Assembly: GCA_963712055.1 (NCBI GenBank)
Contig: CAVQGN010000004.1
Span: 62,001-126,000 of the forward strand
Origin: JAHBVL01 sp963712055
GTDB taxonomy: Bacteria; Chloroflexota; Chloroflexia; Thermomicrobiales; UBA6265
Direction: 5' to 3'
DNA: 64,000 nt
Part shown: positions 25,235 to 34,078 of the stretch, piece after piece
Numbering within the stretch: position 1 is the stretch's first letter
Layout of the letters: each line of letters begins with the position of its first letter
Position numbers and translations under genes: made by a program
The notes under the pieces: generated by a model
Told to the model about the DNA's origin: nothing
The model's database searches: none
The model's input: only the letters and a program-made list of their open reading frames with translations

Positions 25235-26407
25235 CTATGACGTTCGAGCGCGGTCAGCGGCCGCCGCGATCCGTTCCAGTGCTTTCGTCAGATTCTCTTC
25301 AGAATTGGCGTACGACAACCGTAGATGCCCCTCACCGTACTGACCGAACGCAGTTCCGGACAACGCGGCGACTCCAAAATCCTGCAGAAGCATGTCGGCA
25401 AATGGCTTGCTCTTCATTCCCAAACCACTGATGTTTGGGAAGACATAAAACGCACCCTTTGGTTTCAGACAGGTGATCCCGTCGATCGCGTTCAGTCCGT
25501 CGACGATCAGATCGCGGCGTGCACGGAAGGCTGCCAGCATCGTGTGGACGTCGTCTTGTGGTCCAGTCAGCGCCTCCAGCCCAGCCCGCTGGACTGCCAT
25601 CGAGGTGCAGGAGTTGCTGTTGACCATCAGGTTGGCGATCACCTGCGCGAAATCGGTCGGCATCGCCCCATACCCAAGCCGCCAACCGGTCATCGCATAG
25701 GTTTTCGAAAAACCGTCGAGGATGATCGTCCGCTCGGACATACCGGGCATCGTCGCGATCGAAACATGCTCGCCTTCATAGAGAATCTCGCTGTAGATCT
25801 CGTCAGCCAAAACGGTCAGATCGTGGTCGATCGCCAGTTTCGCGATCCGCGCGATCTCGTCCCGGTTGAGAACGCCGCCGGTCGGGTTGGCCGGACTGTT
25901 GAGAATCAGCAGTTTCGTTTTCGGGGTGATCAGCGACGGAAGATCGTCGACATTGAGAGCGAACTCCGCGCTCTCAAGAATCGGCGCTGGCACGGCCTTC
26001 GCGCCGACGAAGTTGATCATCGATTCATAGATCGGAAAGCCCGGATTCGGATAGATCGCTTCGTCGCCTTCTTCGAGGAGCGCCAGGATGACGAAGAACA
26101 TGATCGGTTTGCCGCCCGGGGTGACGACGATGTTCGCTGCGTCATAGTCCGTTCCGCGCGACGTGTTCAGATAAGTTGCGATTGCAGCGCGGAGATCGGG
26201 GATACCTGCCGCCGGACCGTAATGGGTCCAGCCAGTCTGGAGCGCTTCGCAGCCGGCATCGATGATGTTCTGGGGGGTGTCGAAATCGGGTTCACCGACT
26301 TCGAGATGGATGATATCGCGACCCTGCGCTTCGAGCGCGCGCGCCCGCACGAGCACTTCGAATGCAGTTTCCGTGCCGAGTCGTTCCATTCGGGTCGCGA
26401 GTTGCAT
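25235..26407 (-). CDS. Class I/II PLP-dependent aminotransferase
   Basis: A 390-residue fold-type I aminotransferase of the aspartate aminotransferase Ib type. Substrate/PLP motifs are HLEVGEPDFDTP, THYGPAAGIPDLR, NSPANPTGGVL, VLADEIYSEI and the Schiff-base Lys235 in LDGFSKTYAMTGWRLGYG. AGGAG precedes the ATG at 26407. Family members transaminate Asp, aromatic or branched amino acids; specificity is not readable here. The last 51 codons exist again, decayed, at 23840-23995. It is divergent from the sugar-acid operon that starts at 26592. Confidence 0.9.
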   Translation of the reverse strand: MQLATRMERLGTETAFEVLVRARALEAQGRDIIHLEVGEPDFDTPQNIIDAGCEALQTGWTHYGPAAGIPDLRAAIATYLNTSRGTDYDAANIVVTPGGKPIMFFVILALLEEGDEAIYPNPGFPIYESMINFVGAKAVPAPILESAEFALNVDDLPSLITPKTKLLILNSPANPTGGVLNRDEIARIAKLAIDHDLTVLADEIYSEILYEGEHVSIATMPGMSERTIILDGFSKTYAMTGWRLGYGAMPTDFAQVIANLMVNSNSCTSMAVQRAGLEALTGPQDDVHTMLAAFRARRDLIVDGLNAIDGITCLKPKGAFYVFPNISGLGMKSKPFADMLLQDFGVAALSGTAFGQYGEGHLRLSYANSEENLTKALERIAAAADRARTS

Positions 26408-26591
26408 GGTTACGCTCCTGTCGAGTGGCTGATTTCAATAGCGGGAAGTATCGGATATCTGGATGGTGCTGTCCTGATGGGAGGCAGCGTCTCAGTCAGA
26501 TTCCCTTATCTTGATTGAAACGGGAAAGGCAAGCGGCTGCTGGGACACGTATCATGCCGACAGCAGAGCAATCAACTGGGAGACGGGCAGG

Positions 26592-26843
26592 ATGGCTGAA
26601 TCGAAACAATCGAACTGGGAGTATCTCTTTCTCGCTGGCGAACGGATCACTGATCTCGACGACCGTGGCGCCGAAGGCTGGCAGGTTGCTTCGATTGCCT
26701 GGACCACCGAGTCGCAGCCAGGACTGCTGCTCCTGACCAGACCATCAATGACCTTCCAGGAGCAGGTGACCATGGATCAGCGGCGGCGCTTTTTCGAGCA
26801 ATGGGGTGTGGCTCACCCTGACGACGAGGAGACGCAGGGATGA
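26592..26843 (+). CDS. DUF4177-like small protein
   Basis: An 83-residue protein. WEYLFLAGERITDLDDRGAEGWQVAS matches the W-E-Y...LN-LGAEGWELV pattern of DUF4177-type proteins, whose function is unknown. The ATG at 26592 is used because the family match starts there and GGGCAGG lies upstream. Its stop overlaps the next start as ATGA, so it is translationally coupled to the RbsD-like gene and is the first gene of the sugar-acid operon. Confidence 0.6.
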   Translation: MAESKQSNWEYLFLAGERITDLDDRGAEGWQVASIAWTTESQPGLLLLTRPSMTFQEQVTMDQRRRFFEQWGVAHPDDEETQG

Positions 26844-27229
26844 AAAAGCAGGGCATCCTCAATCCCGCGTTGAACCGGCTTCTCAGTCGCACCGGTCATA
26901 CCGACTACTTCACCATCTCCGATCGCGGTTTTCCCGTTCCTGACGGACCCGAGCGGATCGATCTCGCTCTTGTCGATGGGATTCCAACCGTCCTCGATGT
27001 CCTCGCCGCCATCCGGGAGGAATGGGAGATCGACCGAATCGTCATTGCGGACGAAATGGCGATGGCCAGTCCGGAACGGGTACGGGAACTCGAAGCACTC
27101 CTCGGACCGCATGTGCCGCTACAGCCGATGTCGCATCTTGAACTCAAACGGTTAGCGGCCACTGGCAAAGCCACCGTCCGCACCGGCGATACCGTGCCCT
27201 ACGCCAACATCATCGTGGTGTCCGGGTGA
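26840..27229 (+). CDS. rbsD: RbsD/FucU-family sugar pyranase (D-ribose pyranase-like)
   Basis: A 129-residue protein that interconverts pyranose and furanose anomers. MKKQGILNPALNRLLSRTGH aligns with E. coli RbsD, including the catalytic His20 in TGHTD. PERIDLALVDGIPTVLDVL and the C-terminal TVPYANIIVVSG are also diagnostic. It is coupled to both neighbours by 4-base overlaps (ATGA upstream, GTGA downstream). No ribose transporter or kinase is adjacent, so its substrate is more likely the sugar or lactone precursor of the surrounding sugar-acid pathway than ribose for phosphorylation. Confidence 0.9.
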   Translation: MKKQGILNPALNRLLSRTGHTDYFTISDRGFPVPDGPERIDLALVDGIPTVLDVLAAIREEWEIDRIVIADEMAMASPERVRELEALLGPHVPLQPMSHLELKRLAATGKATVRTGDTVPYANIIVVSG

Positions 27230-27540
27230 GCGCGTCGCCCGATTTCATCCAGATCGACGCCGCGGACACGGTTGCGACCGCGTTGCACGATCTCGATATA
27301 GGCAGCACAGCGTCGATTGCCGGACCGACCGGAGGTTCGACCCAGGTCGTTCTCCTCGACCCGATTCGCCTCGGACACAAGGTCGCCTTGCGCGACATAC
27401 GGACAGGAGATCTGGTGATCAAGTACGGGCGACCGATCGGACGGGCAACAGAGTCGATCCCGGGTGGCGCTCATGTCCATGTCCAAAACCTCGAGAGTCT
27501 GAGCGTGGCCGATGGCTTGCTCCCCGAGGTCGCTCGATGA
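27226..27540 (+). CDS. UxaA-family dehydratase, small SAF-domain subunit
   Basis: A 104-residue protein corresponding to the N-terminal SAF domain of altronate/galactarate dehydratases. LGHKVALRDIRTGDLVIKYG and PGGAHVHVQNL are the hallmark. The GTG start overlaps the RbsD stop, and its own stop overlaps the ATG of the large subunit, so the two dehydratase halves are made as separate, coupled polypeptides. It would act with the 27537 product in dehydrating a sugar acid. Confidence 0.85.
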   Translation: MSASPDFIQIDAADTVATALHDLDIGSTASIAGPTGGSTQVVLLDPIRLGHKVALRDIRTGDLVIKYGRPIGRATESIPGGAHVHVQNLESLSVADGLLPEVAR

Positions 27541-28685
27541 TTGCTTTCAGTGGCTATCTTCGACCCGACGGCCAGGTTGGCATTCGCAATCGGTTGCTGG
27601 TTCTCTTCACCGTCGTCTGCGCGGAAGAAGTCTCTCGACGCGTGGCGATGCAGATCGATGACGCGGTCGTTGCTGGTTGGCGCGACTGCATGACCGATCA
27701 GATGGCCCAGACCAAGATGCTCCGGCTCGCCCAAAACCCGAACGTCGGTGCTGTCCTCGTGATGTCACTTGGCTGCGAATGTTCGGACGCACCCGGTATG
27801 GCATCCGCGATCGCGGAAAGCGGCAAACCGGTTGCCCTGGTGTCGATCCAGGATGTCGGCGGTACTCGCGCTGCGATCGAAGCTGGTGTACGGGTCGGCA
27901 AGGAACTGATCCGCGCCGACGTACCCCGGAAGGAGATTACCCTCTCGGACTTGATCGTCGGCGTCGAATGTGGCGGATCCGATACCACCTCCGGTCTGGC
28001 CGCCAATCCGGCCGTGGGCATCGCTGCGGACATGATTGTGGCCGCTGGCGGCACGGTGATTTTCGAAGAAACAAACGAACTCCTCGGCTGCGAAGAGATC
28101 CTCGCGCGGCAGTCAGCGACTCCCGTCGTGGCTGCTGACGTTCTCGCCGCGATCGATTCGGCGCGGGCCTGGGGTGTCCGCACCGGTCACCGCGCGATCA
28201 GCGCCGGCAATATCGAAGGCGGTTTGACGACCATTGAGGAGAAATCGCTCGGGGCGGTCTGCAAAGCTGGGTCGTCCCCGATCCAGAGTGTCCTCCGCGG
28301 CGGTGCCTGGCCTCGCCCTGATGGACCGGGTCTCCATCTCCTCGCACCGATGTATGTCGAGGAAGAGGGATGGACCGGCGGCGGCACGATCAGCGATCCG
28401 AACGGCGTAACCGAACTCGCCGCTTGCGGCGCGCATCTGGTCGTTTTCACCACGGGTCGCGGCACCGTGACCGGGTCGGGGATCGTCCCGGTGATCAAGG
28501 TCTGCGGCAATCCAGAAACCTTCGCGAAAATGCACGACAACATGGATATCGACGCTGGCGCGATCGTGACCGGCGAGCAGACCATTGCGGAAGTCGGCGA
28601 GGCGATCTTGTCTTCGGTTCTGGAAACGGCTGCTGGCACCCTGACCCGGGCCGAGGAGCTTGGTCATTTCGAGTTTCATATTTGA
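27537..28685 (+). CDS. UxaA-family dehydratase, large subunit
   Basis: A 382-residue protein matching the catalytic C-terminal region of altronate dehydratase-type enzymes, which remove water from sugar acids to give 2-keto-3-deoxy acids. Markers are SGYLRPDGQVGIRNRLLVL, the conserved SLGCECSDAPGMA, VGVECGGSDTTSGLAANPAVG, the NIEGGLTTIEEKSLGAVCKAG segment and FTTGRGTVTGSGIVPVIKVCGNP. Cys residues in these motifs probably bind metal. It is coupled to the SAF subunit and followed 23 bases later by the RraA-like gene. A fused paralogue is at 29512. Confidence 0.88.
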   Translation: MIAFSGYLRPDGQVGIRNRLLVLFTVVCAEEVSRRVAMQIDDAVVAGWRDCMTDQMAQTKMLRLAQNPNVGAVLVMSLGCECSDAPGMASAIAESGKPVALVSIQDVGGTRAAIEAGVRVGKELIRADVPRKEITLSDLIVGVECGGSDTTSGLAANPAVGIAADMIVAAGGTVIFEETNELLGCEEILARQSATPVVAADVLAAIDSARAWGVRTGHRAISAGNIEGGLTTIEEKSLGAVCKAGSSPIQSVLRGGAWPRPDGPGLHLLAPMYVEEEGWTGGGTISDPNGVTELAACGAHLVVFTTGRGTVTGSGIVPVIKVCGNPETFAKMHDNMDIDAGAIVTGEQTIAEVGEAILSSVLETAAGTLTRAEELGHFEFHI

Positions 28686-28708
28686 GGAATGTGGAGGAGC
28701 GGAAGAGG

Positions 28709-29380
28709 ATGGACACAAATGAGCGAATCGAACTCTACGACCGGATGGCGCGCGATCTCTATGTGGCGGTCATCTCGGACATCCTCGACAGTCTCGGTTT
28801 TCGGAATCAGGTCATGGATGCCGCAATTGGACCAGTCGATCCGCTCGAACGCCGGGCACTGGTTGGCCGAGCCCACACGGTGCTGATGGCTCCCATTCAT
28901 GAACTGATTGACGATCCCTACACGGTCCAGATCGCGGCAATCGACGCTGTCCAACCGGGCGATGTCGGCGTCGAAGCGACCGGCGGGATCACTGGCAACG
29001 CCTTCTGGGGCGAACTCTTTTCGAACGCTGTCATCGGTCGCGGTGGCCGCGGGATGGTCATGGATGGCTATCATCGTGATACTCGCAAGATCCTTGAACT
29101 CGGTTTCCCTGTCTATTCGACCGGTTCTCGTCCCTACGATCTGGCCGGACGCGCCCAGGCAATTGATTTCGGCTGCCCGGTCTCCTGTGGCGGTGTGCTC
29201 GTCCAACCCGGCGATATTGTCTTCGCCGAGATAGATGGGATCGCGATCATCCCGGCAGCGGTCGCCGAAGACACCGTCCGCCTCGCTTTCGAAAAGGTCG
29301 CGTCCGAAGACCGCGCCCGCGACGATCTCCGTGAGGGCGCACTCCTGTCCGAGGTCTGGCAGAAGTACCGCGTTCTCTAG
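28709..29380 (+). CDS. RraA / HMG-oxaloacetate aldolase-like protein
   Basis: A 223-residue RraA-family protein. VGRAHTVLMAP, GRGGRGMVMDGYHRDTRKI (the G-x-R-D active-site region of 4-hydroxy-4-methyl-2-oxoglutarate aldolase and oxaloacetate decarboxylase) and QPGDIVFAEIDGIAIIP are visible. In catabolic operons these proteins act as class II pyruvate aldolases or decarboxylases rather than RNase E inhibitors. The ATG at 28709 follows GGAGGAGCGGAAGAGG. A strong terminator at 29411 ends this first part of the operon. Role inferred: cleavage of a 2-keto acid made by the UxaA dehydratases. Confidence 0.8.
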   Translation: MDTNERIELYDRMARDLYVAVISDILDSLGFRNQVMDAAIGPVDPLERRALVGRAHTVLMAPIHELIDDPYTVQIAAIDAVQPGDVGVEATGGITGNAFWGELFSNAVIGRGGRGMVMDGYHRDTRKILELGFPVYSTGSRPYDLAGRAQAIDFGCPVSCGGVLVQPGDIVFAEIDGIAIIPAAVAEDTVRLAFEKVASEDRARDDLREGALLSEVWQKYRVL

Positions 29381-29410
29381 TTGAGAAACAGCAAAACGAT
29401 CCACGCGCTG

Positions 29411-29437
29411 GCACCGGCTGCCGGTGCGTTTCTTTTT
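29411..29437 (+). terminator. Rho-independent terminator after the RraA-like gene
   Basis: GCACCGG-CTG-CCGGTGC forms a perfect 7-bp stem with a 3-base loop and is followed by GTTTCTTTTT. It separates the 26592-29380 unit from the 29512-34945 unit. Confidence 0.85.
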
Positions 29438-29511
29438 GCTCCATACTTGCGGGAGATACGACACGACTTTTTGAACCATGCGGACCGACCGCATCCTGGT
29501 GGAGGCAATCG

Positions 29512-31107
29512 ATGGACAACGGCAAACCTCAAGCGGAGGAAATGACCCTCTCGAGCGGTACCCCAAAAGCACCGGTACCGTTGACCGATCTTGCCGTTCT
29601 GCTTGACGCGGTCGACGATGTCGCCGTCGCCAAACAGCAACTCTTTCCCCGCACCGTGCTGGTTCTCGTTGACGGCACTGAGATCCGGACCAAACAGATG
29701 ATCCCGATGGGTCACAAAGTCGCGCTCCGACCGATTACCGAAGGCGATCAGGTTCTCCGCTACGGTCAGATCATCGGCTTCGCGACTAAAGACATCGCGC
29801 CCGGTGAACATGTCCACGAACACAACCTGGGTCTCAAGGATTTCGGTCGCGACTACGCCTTCTGCGAAGGCTATGTTCCAGAAGAACTCGTTCCCGAAGC
29901 CGAACGCCGGACGTTCATGGGTTTCCGCCGACCCGATGGTCGCGCCGGCACTCGCAATTACGTCGCGGTACTGGCTTCAGTTAACTGCTCCTCGTCCGCG
30001 ACGGTGCGAGTGGCTGAGTATTTCCGGCAGCCAGGTGTGATGGATGCCTTTCCGAATGTCGACGGCGTGATCGCCCTGCCCCACAAGGGTGGCTGCGGCG
30101 CCCATATCGGTTCACGCGATCTCTACATCTTCCAGCGCACCCTGGCCGGGATCGTCCATCACCCTAATGTCGCCGCCTATGTCATCCTCAGTCTCGGCTG
30201 CGAGGTCAACCAACCGACCGATATGATCGAAGCGACGTCGATGCAAGATGACGCCCCTCTCGTCATCACGATCCAGCAGGATGGCGGATTTCTGAAAACC
30301 GTCGAAGACGGGATCGAAGCCGTCAAACGCCTTCTCCCGGAAGCGAACAAATCGGTTCGCGAACCGATTCCAGCTTCCGAACTCATGGTGGCGCTGCAAT
30401 GTGGTGGCTCTGATTCGTGGTCCGGCGTCACTGCCAACCCCGGTCTCGGTAAAGCCGCCGATCTGATCGTCAAACAGGGTGGGACGGTTGTTCTTGGCGA
30501 AACGACAGAGGTCTACGGGGCCGAGCATCTCCTCACCCGGCGAGCGAAAACTCCCGAAGTCGCCCAAACGCTGCTCGACAAGATCAAGTGGTGGGAGGAT
30601 TACACCTCCTATTTCGGCGCGAGTATCGACAACAATCCCGCGCCGGGCAACAAACTCGGTGGTCTCACCAACATCTATGAAAAGTCACTCGGGGCGGCTG
30701 CCAAAGCCGGGTCGATGCCCCTTAACCAGGTGGTCGGCTATGCCGAACGGGTCACGGAACGCGGTTTTGTCCATATGGATTCGCCGGGGTACGACCCGGT
30801 ATCGGTCACCGGCCAGGTCGCTGGCGGCTGCAACATCGTCTGCTTTTCGACCGGTCGCGGTAGCGCTTTTGGATTCAAACCGGCGCCGTCGATCAAAATC
30901 GCGACGAACAGTGTGCTCTATGCCAACCAGGAACCCGATATGGACATCAACGCCGGCAAGGTTCTCGACGGGATCACTCTCGACGAACTTGGCGAAGAGA
31001 TCTTCGAAAAGATCCTGGCCGTCGCATCCGGCGAGATGAGCAAAAGCGAAGCCGCCGGGGTCGGCCAGGAAGAGTTCAATCCCTGGATCCTTGGAGCCAT
31101 GCTCTAG
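29512..31107 (+). CDS. UxaA-family altronate/galactarate dehydratase, full length
   Basis: A 531-residue enzyme with both parts in one chain: the SAF domain (MGHKVALRPITEGDQVLRYG, PGEHVHEHNL; about 55-110) and the catalytic region (MGFRRPDGRAGTRNYVAVLA, LPHKGGCGAHIGSRD, SLGCEVNQPTDMIEA, ALQCGGSDSWSGVTANPGLG, CFSTGRGSAFGFKPAPSIKI). The 28-residue N-terminal extension before the SAF domain is unusual. It dehydrates a sugar acid such as altronate or an aldarate. A second, split paralogue lies just upstream, suggesting two substrates or two steps. The ribosome binding site is GGAGG before the ATG. The LutC gene follows after 3 bases. Confidence 0.9.
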   Translation: MDNGKPQAEEMTLSSGTPKAPVPLTDLAVLLDAVDDVAVAKQQLFPRTVLVLVDGTEIRTKQMIPMGHKVALRPITEGDQVLRYGQIIGFATKDIAPGEHVHEHNLGLKDFGRDYAFCEGYVPEELVPEAERRTFMGFRRPDGRAGTRNYVAVLASVNCSSSATVRVAEYFRQPGVMDAFPNVDGVIALPHKGGCGAHIGSRDLYIFQRTLAGIVHHPNVAAYVILSLGCEVNQPTDMIEATSMQDDAPLVITIQQDGGFLKTVEDGIEAVKRLLPEANKSVREPIPASELMVALQCGGSDSWSGVTANPGLGKAADLIVKQGGTVVLGETTEVYGAEHLLTRRAKTPEVAQTLLDKIKWWEDYTSYFGASIDNNPAPGNKLGGLTNIYEKSLGAAAKAGSMPLNQVVGYAERVTERGFVHMDSPGYDPVSVTGQVAGGCNIVCFSTGRGSAFGFKPAPSIKIATNSVLYANQEPDMDINAGKVLDGITLDELGEEIFEKILAVASGEMSKSEAAGVGQEEFNPWILGAML

Positions 31108-31110
31108 AAA

Positions 31111-31719
31111 GTGCTGACGATGGTCACGAGTTCAGGGTTGTATAACCGAGGCCCGCTGGCGGTGGATCTCGACGCGCTGGTGGAGCAATTCGCTGAGCGG
31201 GCAGGATCGCTTGGTGTTGACGTTAAGCGCGTTCCAACGAGCCCTGCAGCGGTGCAGGTGATTGTCAGTCTCGCCAGCGAGATCGACGCCGACGAAGCCG
31301 CCATTTCGACCGAACTGATGGGTCGAGCGCCAGGATTCACTACCTCGCTGGCCAACAACGGCATCGCGTTGCTGATTCCGGACAGCCCCCACATGGCTCG
31401 CGATGCCCGTTTAGGGGTTACCACCGCGCTCCATCCAATCGCCGAAACCGGTTCAGTGCTGACCAGTGAAGCGACCCTTGCCGATCGATCCGTCGCCATG
31501 CTCTCACTGACCTGTGTTTTCGTCCTTCCGACCGATGCCATGATCGAATCACTTGACGAAGCCGGGCAGATCCTGCGCGGTCTCGCGCTCGGCCCCACCG
31601 GTGCCTATTCGACCATGATCACCGGTCCAAGTCGGACCGCCGATATCGAAATGTCCCTCACTGTCGGAGTACAGGGACCAGCCAGGATCCTGGTCATCCT
31701 GGTCGATAGCCTGACCTAG
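31111..31719 (+). CDS. lutC: LUD-domain protein, LutC/YkgG-like
   Basis: A 202-residue LutC-type protein, one of the three components of the iron-sulfur L-lactate oxidation system. LGVTTALHPIAETGSVLTSEA is the family core (the AETGT-like motif), and the C-terminal MITGPSRTADIEMSLTVGVQGP matches the GPSRTADIE...GVHGP signature. The GTG start is 3 bases after the UxaA stop, so it is in the same operon, and the LutB-LutA fusion follows. Lactate as substrate is by family; in this context another 2-hydroxy acid is possible. Confidence 0.85.
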   Translation: MLTMVTSSGLYNRGPLAVDLDALVEQFAERAGSLGVDVKRVPTSPAAVQVIVSLASEIDADEAAISTELMGRAPGFTTSLANNGIALLIPDSPHMARDARLGVTTALHPIAETGSVLTSEATLADRSVAMLSLTCVFVLPTDAMIESLDEAGQILRGLALGPTGAYSTMITGPSRTADIEMSLTVGVQGPARILVILVDSLT

Positions 31720-31752
31720 CCGTTCGAACGCGATCAAGGAGCAAATGTCAGC

Positions 31753-33966
31753 GTGCTGACGATCAGAAACCGGAAAACGATACCCGACCAGAAAGGCTTC
31801 AAGGAGCGCTACGAACGCGCGCTCGCCAACCAGCAGATGGCGCGCAACATCGGCTCATTTCAACGCGGCTGGCGACCAGGACGGGATCGCTCCCTCGAAC
31901 AGATCGAGTTCGATCGTCTTCGCACTCAACTCAACGCCACCAAAAAACATGTCATCGCCGATCTCGATCTCTTTCTCGATCAATTCGAAGCCATGGCCAC
32001 CCGGGTTGGGATCACCGTTCATCGCGCCGCCACCGCCGACGATGCCGTCGCGATCATCCAGCAGATCTGCGAATCACATGGCGCCACCCAGATCGCGAAA
32101 TCGAAATCGATGGTGACGGAGGAAATCGATCTCAATCACCGTCTCGCCGATGTTGGGATCGACGTTCTCGAAACCGACGCCGGGGAATGGATCGTGCAGC
32201 AGATGCACGAACGCCCGAGTCATATCGTCGGACCAGCGCTCCATCTCGGTCGCAAGGAAGTCGGCACCCTGCTGAACACCCTGCGGGATGAGCCAGTCTC
32301 CCTCGAAGATATTCCCGAGCAGGTGCGTGCGATTCGCGACGCCGTCCGACCTGCTTTTTTCTCTGCCGGAGTCGGCATGACTGGCGCGAACGCGCTGATC
32401 GCCGAATCCGGAACGGTCATGATCGTCACCAACGAGGGAAATGGCCGGCTCTCCGGTTCGATTCCGCCGGTGCAGGTCGTGGTGGCCGGGATCGAAAAAC
32501 TCCTGCCGACCTTCGACGATGCGATGACCCAGGTCAGGTTGCTCGCGCGCAGCGCCACTGGTCAACGGATGACCGTCTACACGACCTTTATGACGGGTCC
32601 AACCCCCGGCCACGAGATGCACATCGTGCTCGTTGACAACGGCCGCCGGGCGATGCGCTCGATGCCAGAGTTCTCGGAAGCGCTCTATTGCATCCGCTGC
32701 GGCGCCTGCTCGAACGCTTGCCCACCCTATGGCGAGGTCAGTGGCCACGTGTTTGGGCATATCTATTCGGGAGCGATCGGATTGGTCGTTTCCGGTTTTC
32801 ATCACGGTCTCGATTCGATCGCCAAACCGCAGAGTCTCTGTCTCTCCTGCAACGCCTGCGAGGTGGTCTGCCCGGTCGGGATTCCGTTGCCGCGACAGAT
32901 TCTCGATGTCCGCAAAATGGTGGTCGATGAATATGGCTTGCCGCCAGTGAAACAAGCCGTTCTCGATGTCTATTCCCGCCCTAAAGCCTTCGATCTCGCT
33001 ACCCGTTTCGGCGCGATCATGGACCGACCACTGGCGAAGGACGGTTTCATCCGTGGGACAAACGTACCGAAAGTGGAAGACCTCGCGAGTTGGCGCAGTC
33101 TGCCCGCTCCCGCTTCACCACCGTTGCGCGACCTCGTTCCGACCGGTTCATTTCTCGAACGCTACGAACCCGTCGTTCCCAACGGCGCGGTCGGCAAAAC
33201 GGTGGCGCTCTTCCCAGGTTGTATGACCGACCGCCTTTTTCCCGAGCAGGGACAGGCGATCGCCGAAACCCTCCGGCACCTCGGCGTCCGGGTCGCGTTC
33301 CCAGCCGGGTTGAACTGTTGCGGTCTACCGGCGTTCAATATGGGCGACGACACCGCTTCGAAACGGATGGCCCGTCAGACGATCGAGGCCCTCGAAGCCT
33401 CGCTGGCGCGCATACCGGCTGATTACATCGTCTCCGGCAGCGCAAGTTGCGTCGCGACCCTCGCCCAGGATTACGAACACCTCTTCCGCGACGAACCCAC
33501 CTGGCTCGAACGCTCCCGCCAACTCGGCGCCAAGGTCATGGACTTCACTTCGTTTCTCGATCAGGTGGCCAGACTGGAAAACGGCTCGCTTGCTGGCGGA
33601 ACCGTGCAAACAATCACCTATCACGATTCCTGTCAGGGGATGAACGCCCTCGGACTCCGGGCCGAACCGCGTCGCTTGCTCGTCGATGTCCTCGGCTGCG
33701 AACTCCGCGAAATGACCGACGTCCCGATGTGCTGCGGCTTTGGCGGATCGTTCAGTTTCGACTATCCCGAGATCTCCCGCCGTTTGATGGATCGCAAACT
33801 CGACAATGCCGAACAAACCGGCGCCCGCACGATCGTTACCGACAACCAGGGCTGCATCATGCATCTCCGCGGCGGCTGCGACGCCGAAGGTCGACCGCTC
33901 GAGATCGTCCACATCGCCGAACTGCTGAGTCAGCGCTTACAGCAGATGAGCACAACGCTCGTCTAG
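31753..33966 (+). CDS. Fused LutB-LutA iron-sulfur oxidoreductase
   Basis: A 737-residue fusion. Residues 1-300 are the LutB LUD part (GMTGANALIAESGTVMIVTN, TGPTPGHEMHIVLVDNG). Two [4Fe-4S] motifs follow: CIRCGACSNACPPY from residue 313 and CLSCNACEVVCPVG from residue 363. The C-terminal 230 residues are LutA, with two CCG domains at about 522 (GLNCCGLPAFN) and 660 (VPMCCGFGGSFSFD) and the TYHDSCQGMNALG segment. In Bacillus these are separate LutA and LutB proteins. The start is a GTG at 31753 with AAGGAG about 11 bases upstream. With LutC it should oxidise lactate or a related 2-hydroxy acid to the keto acid. A weak hairpin (33976-33994) follows. Confidence 0.88.
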   Translation: MLTIRNRKTIPDQKGFKERYERALANQQMARNIGSFQRGWRPGRDRSLEQIEFDRLRTQLNATKKHVIADLDLFLDQFEAMATRVGITVHRAATADDAVAIIQQICESHGATQIAKSKSMVTEEIDLNHRLADVGIDVLETDAGEWIVQQMHERPSHIVGPALHLGRKEVGTLLNTLRDEPVSLEDIPEQVRAIRDAVRPAFFSAGVGMTGANALIAESGTVMIVTNEGNGRLSGSIPPVQVVVAGIEKLLPTFDDAMTQVRLLARSATGQRMTVYTTFMTGPTPGHEMHIVLVDNGRRAMRSMPEFSEALYCIRCGACSNACPPYGEVSGHVFGHIYSGAIGLVVSGFHHGLDSIAKPQSLCLSCNACEVVCPVGIPLPRQILDVRKMVVDEYGLPPVKQAVLDVYSRPKAFDLATRFGAIMDRPLAKDGFIRGTNVPKVEDLASWRSLPAPASPPLRDLVPTGSFLERYEPVVPNGAVGKTVALFPGCMTDRLFPEQGQAIAETLRHLGVRVAFPAGLNCCGLPAFNMGDDTASKRMARQTIEALEASLARIPADYIVSGSASCVATLAQDYEHLFRDEPTWLERSRQLGAKVMDFTSFLDQVARLENGSLAGGTVQTITYHDSCQGMNALGLRAEPRRLLVDVLGCELREMTDVPMCCGFGGSFSFDYPEISRRLMDRKLDNAEQTGARTIVTDNQGCIMHLRGGCDAEGRPLEIVHIAELLSQRLQQMSTTLV

Positions 33967-34078
33967 CGCCTGGTCATGCTTTGGAACGAAGCATCCTTTG
34001 CCGCAGCAATCGGCCCGCCGTTACCATTCTCGACGTTGCCAGACAGACGTCAGGCAATTGGTTCAGGGAGGAAATCCG

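Noticed and set aside
25325..26518. 397-codon plus-strand frame opposite the aminotransferase
   Set aside because: It is a shadow of a gene with an unmistakable PLP motif, and its translation looks like Arg/Asp-rich antisense noise.
32074..32955. 293-codon minus-strand frame opposite LutBA
   Set aside because: It lies wholly antisense to iron-sulfur motifs that are clearly real; no independent support.
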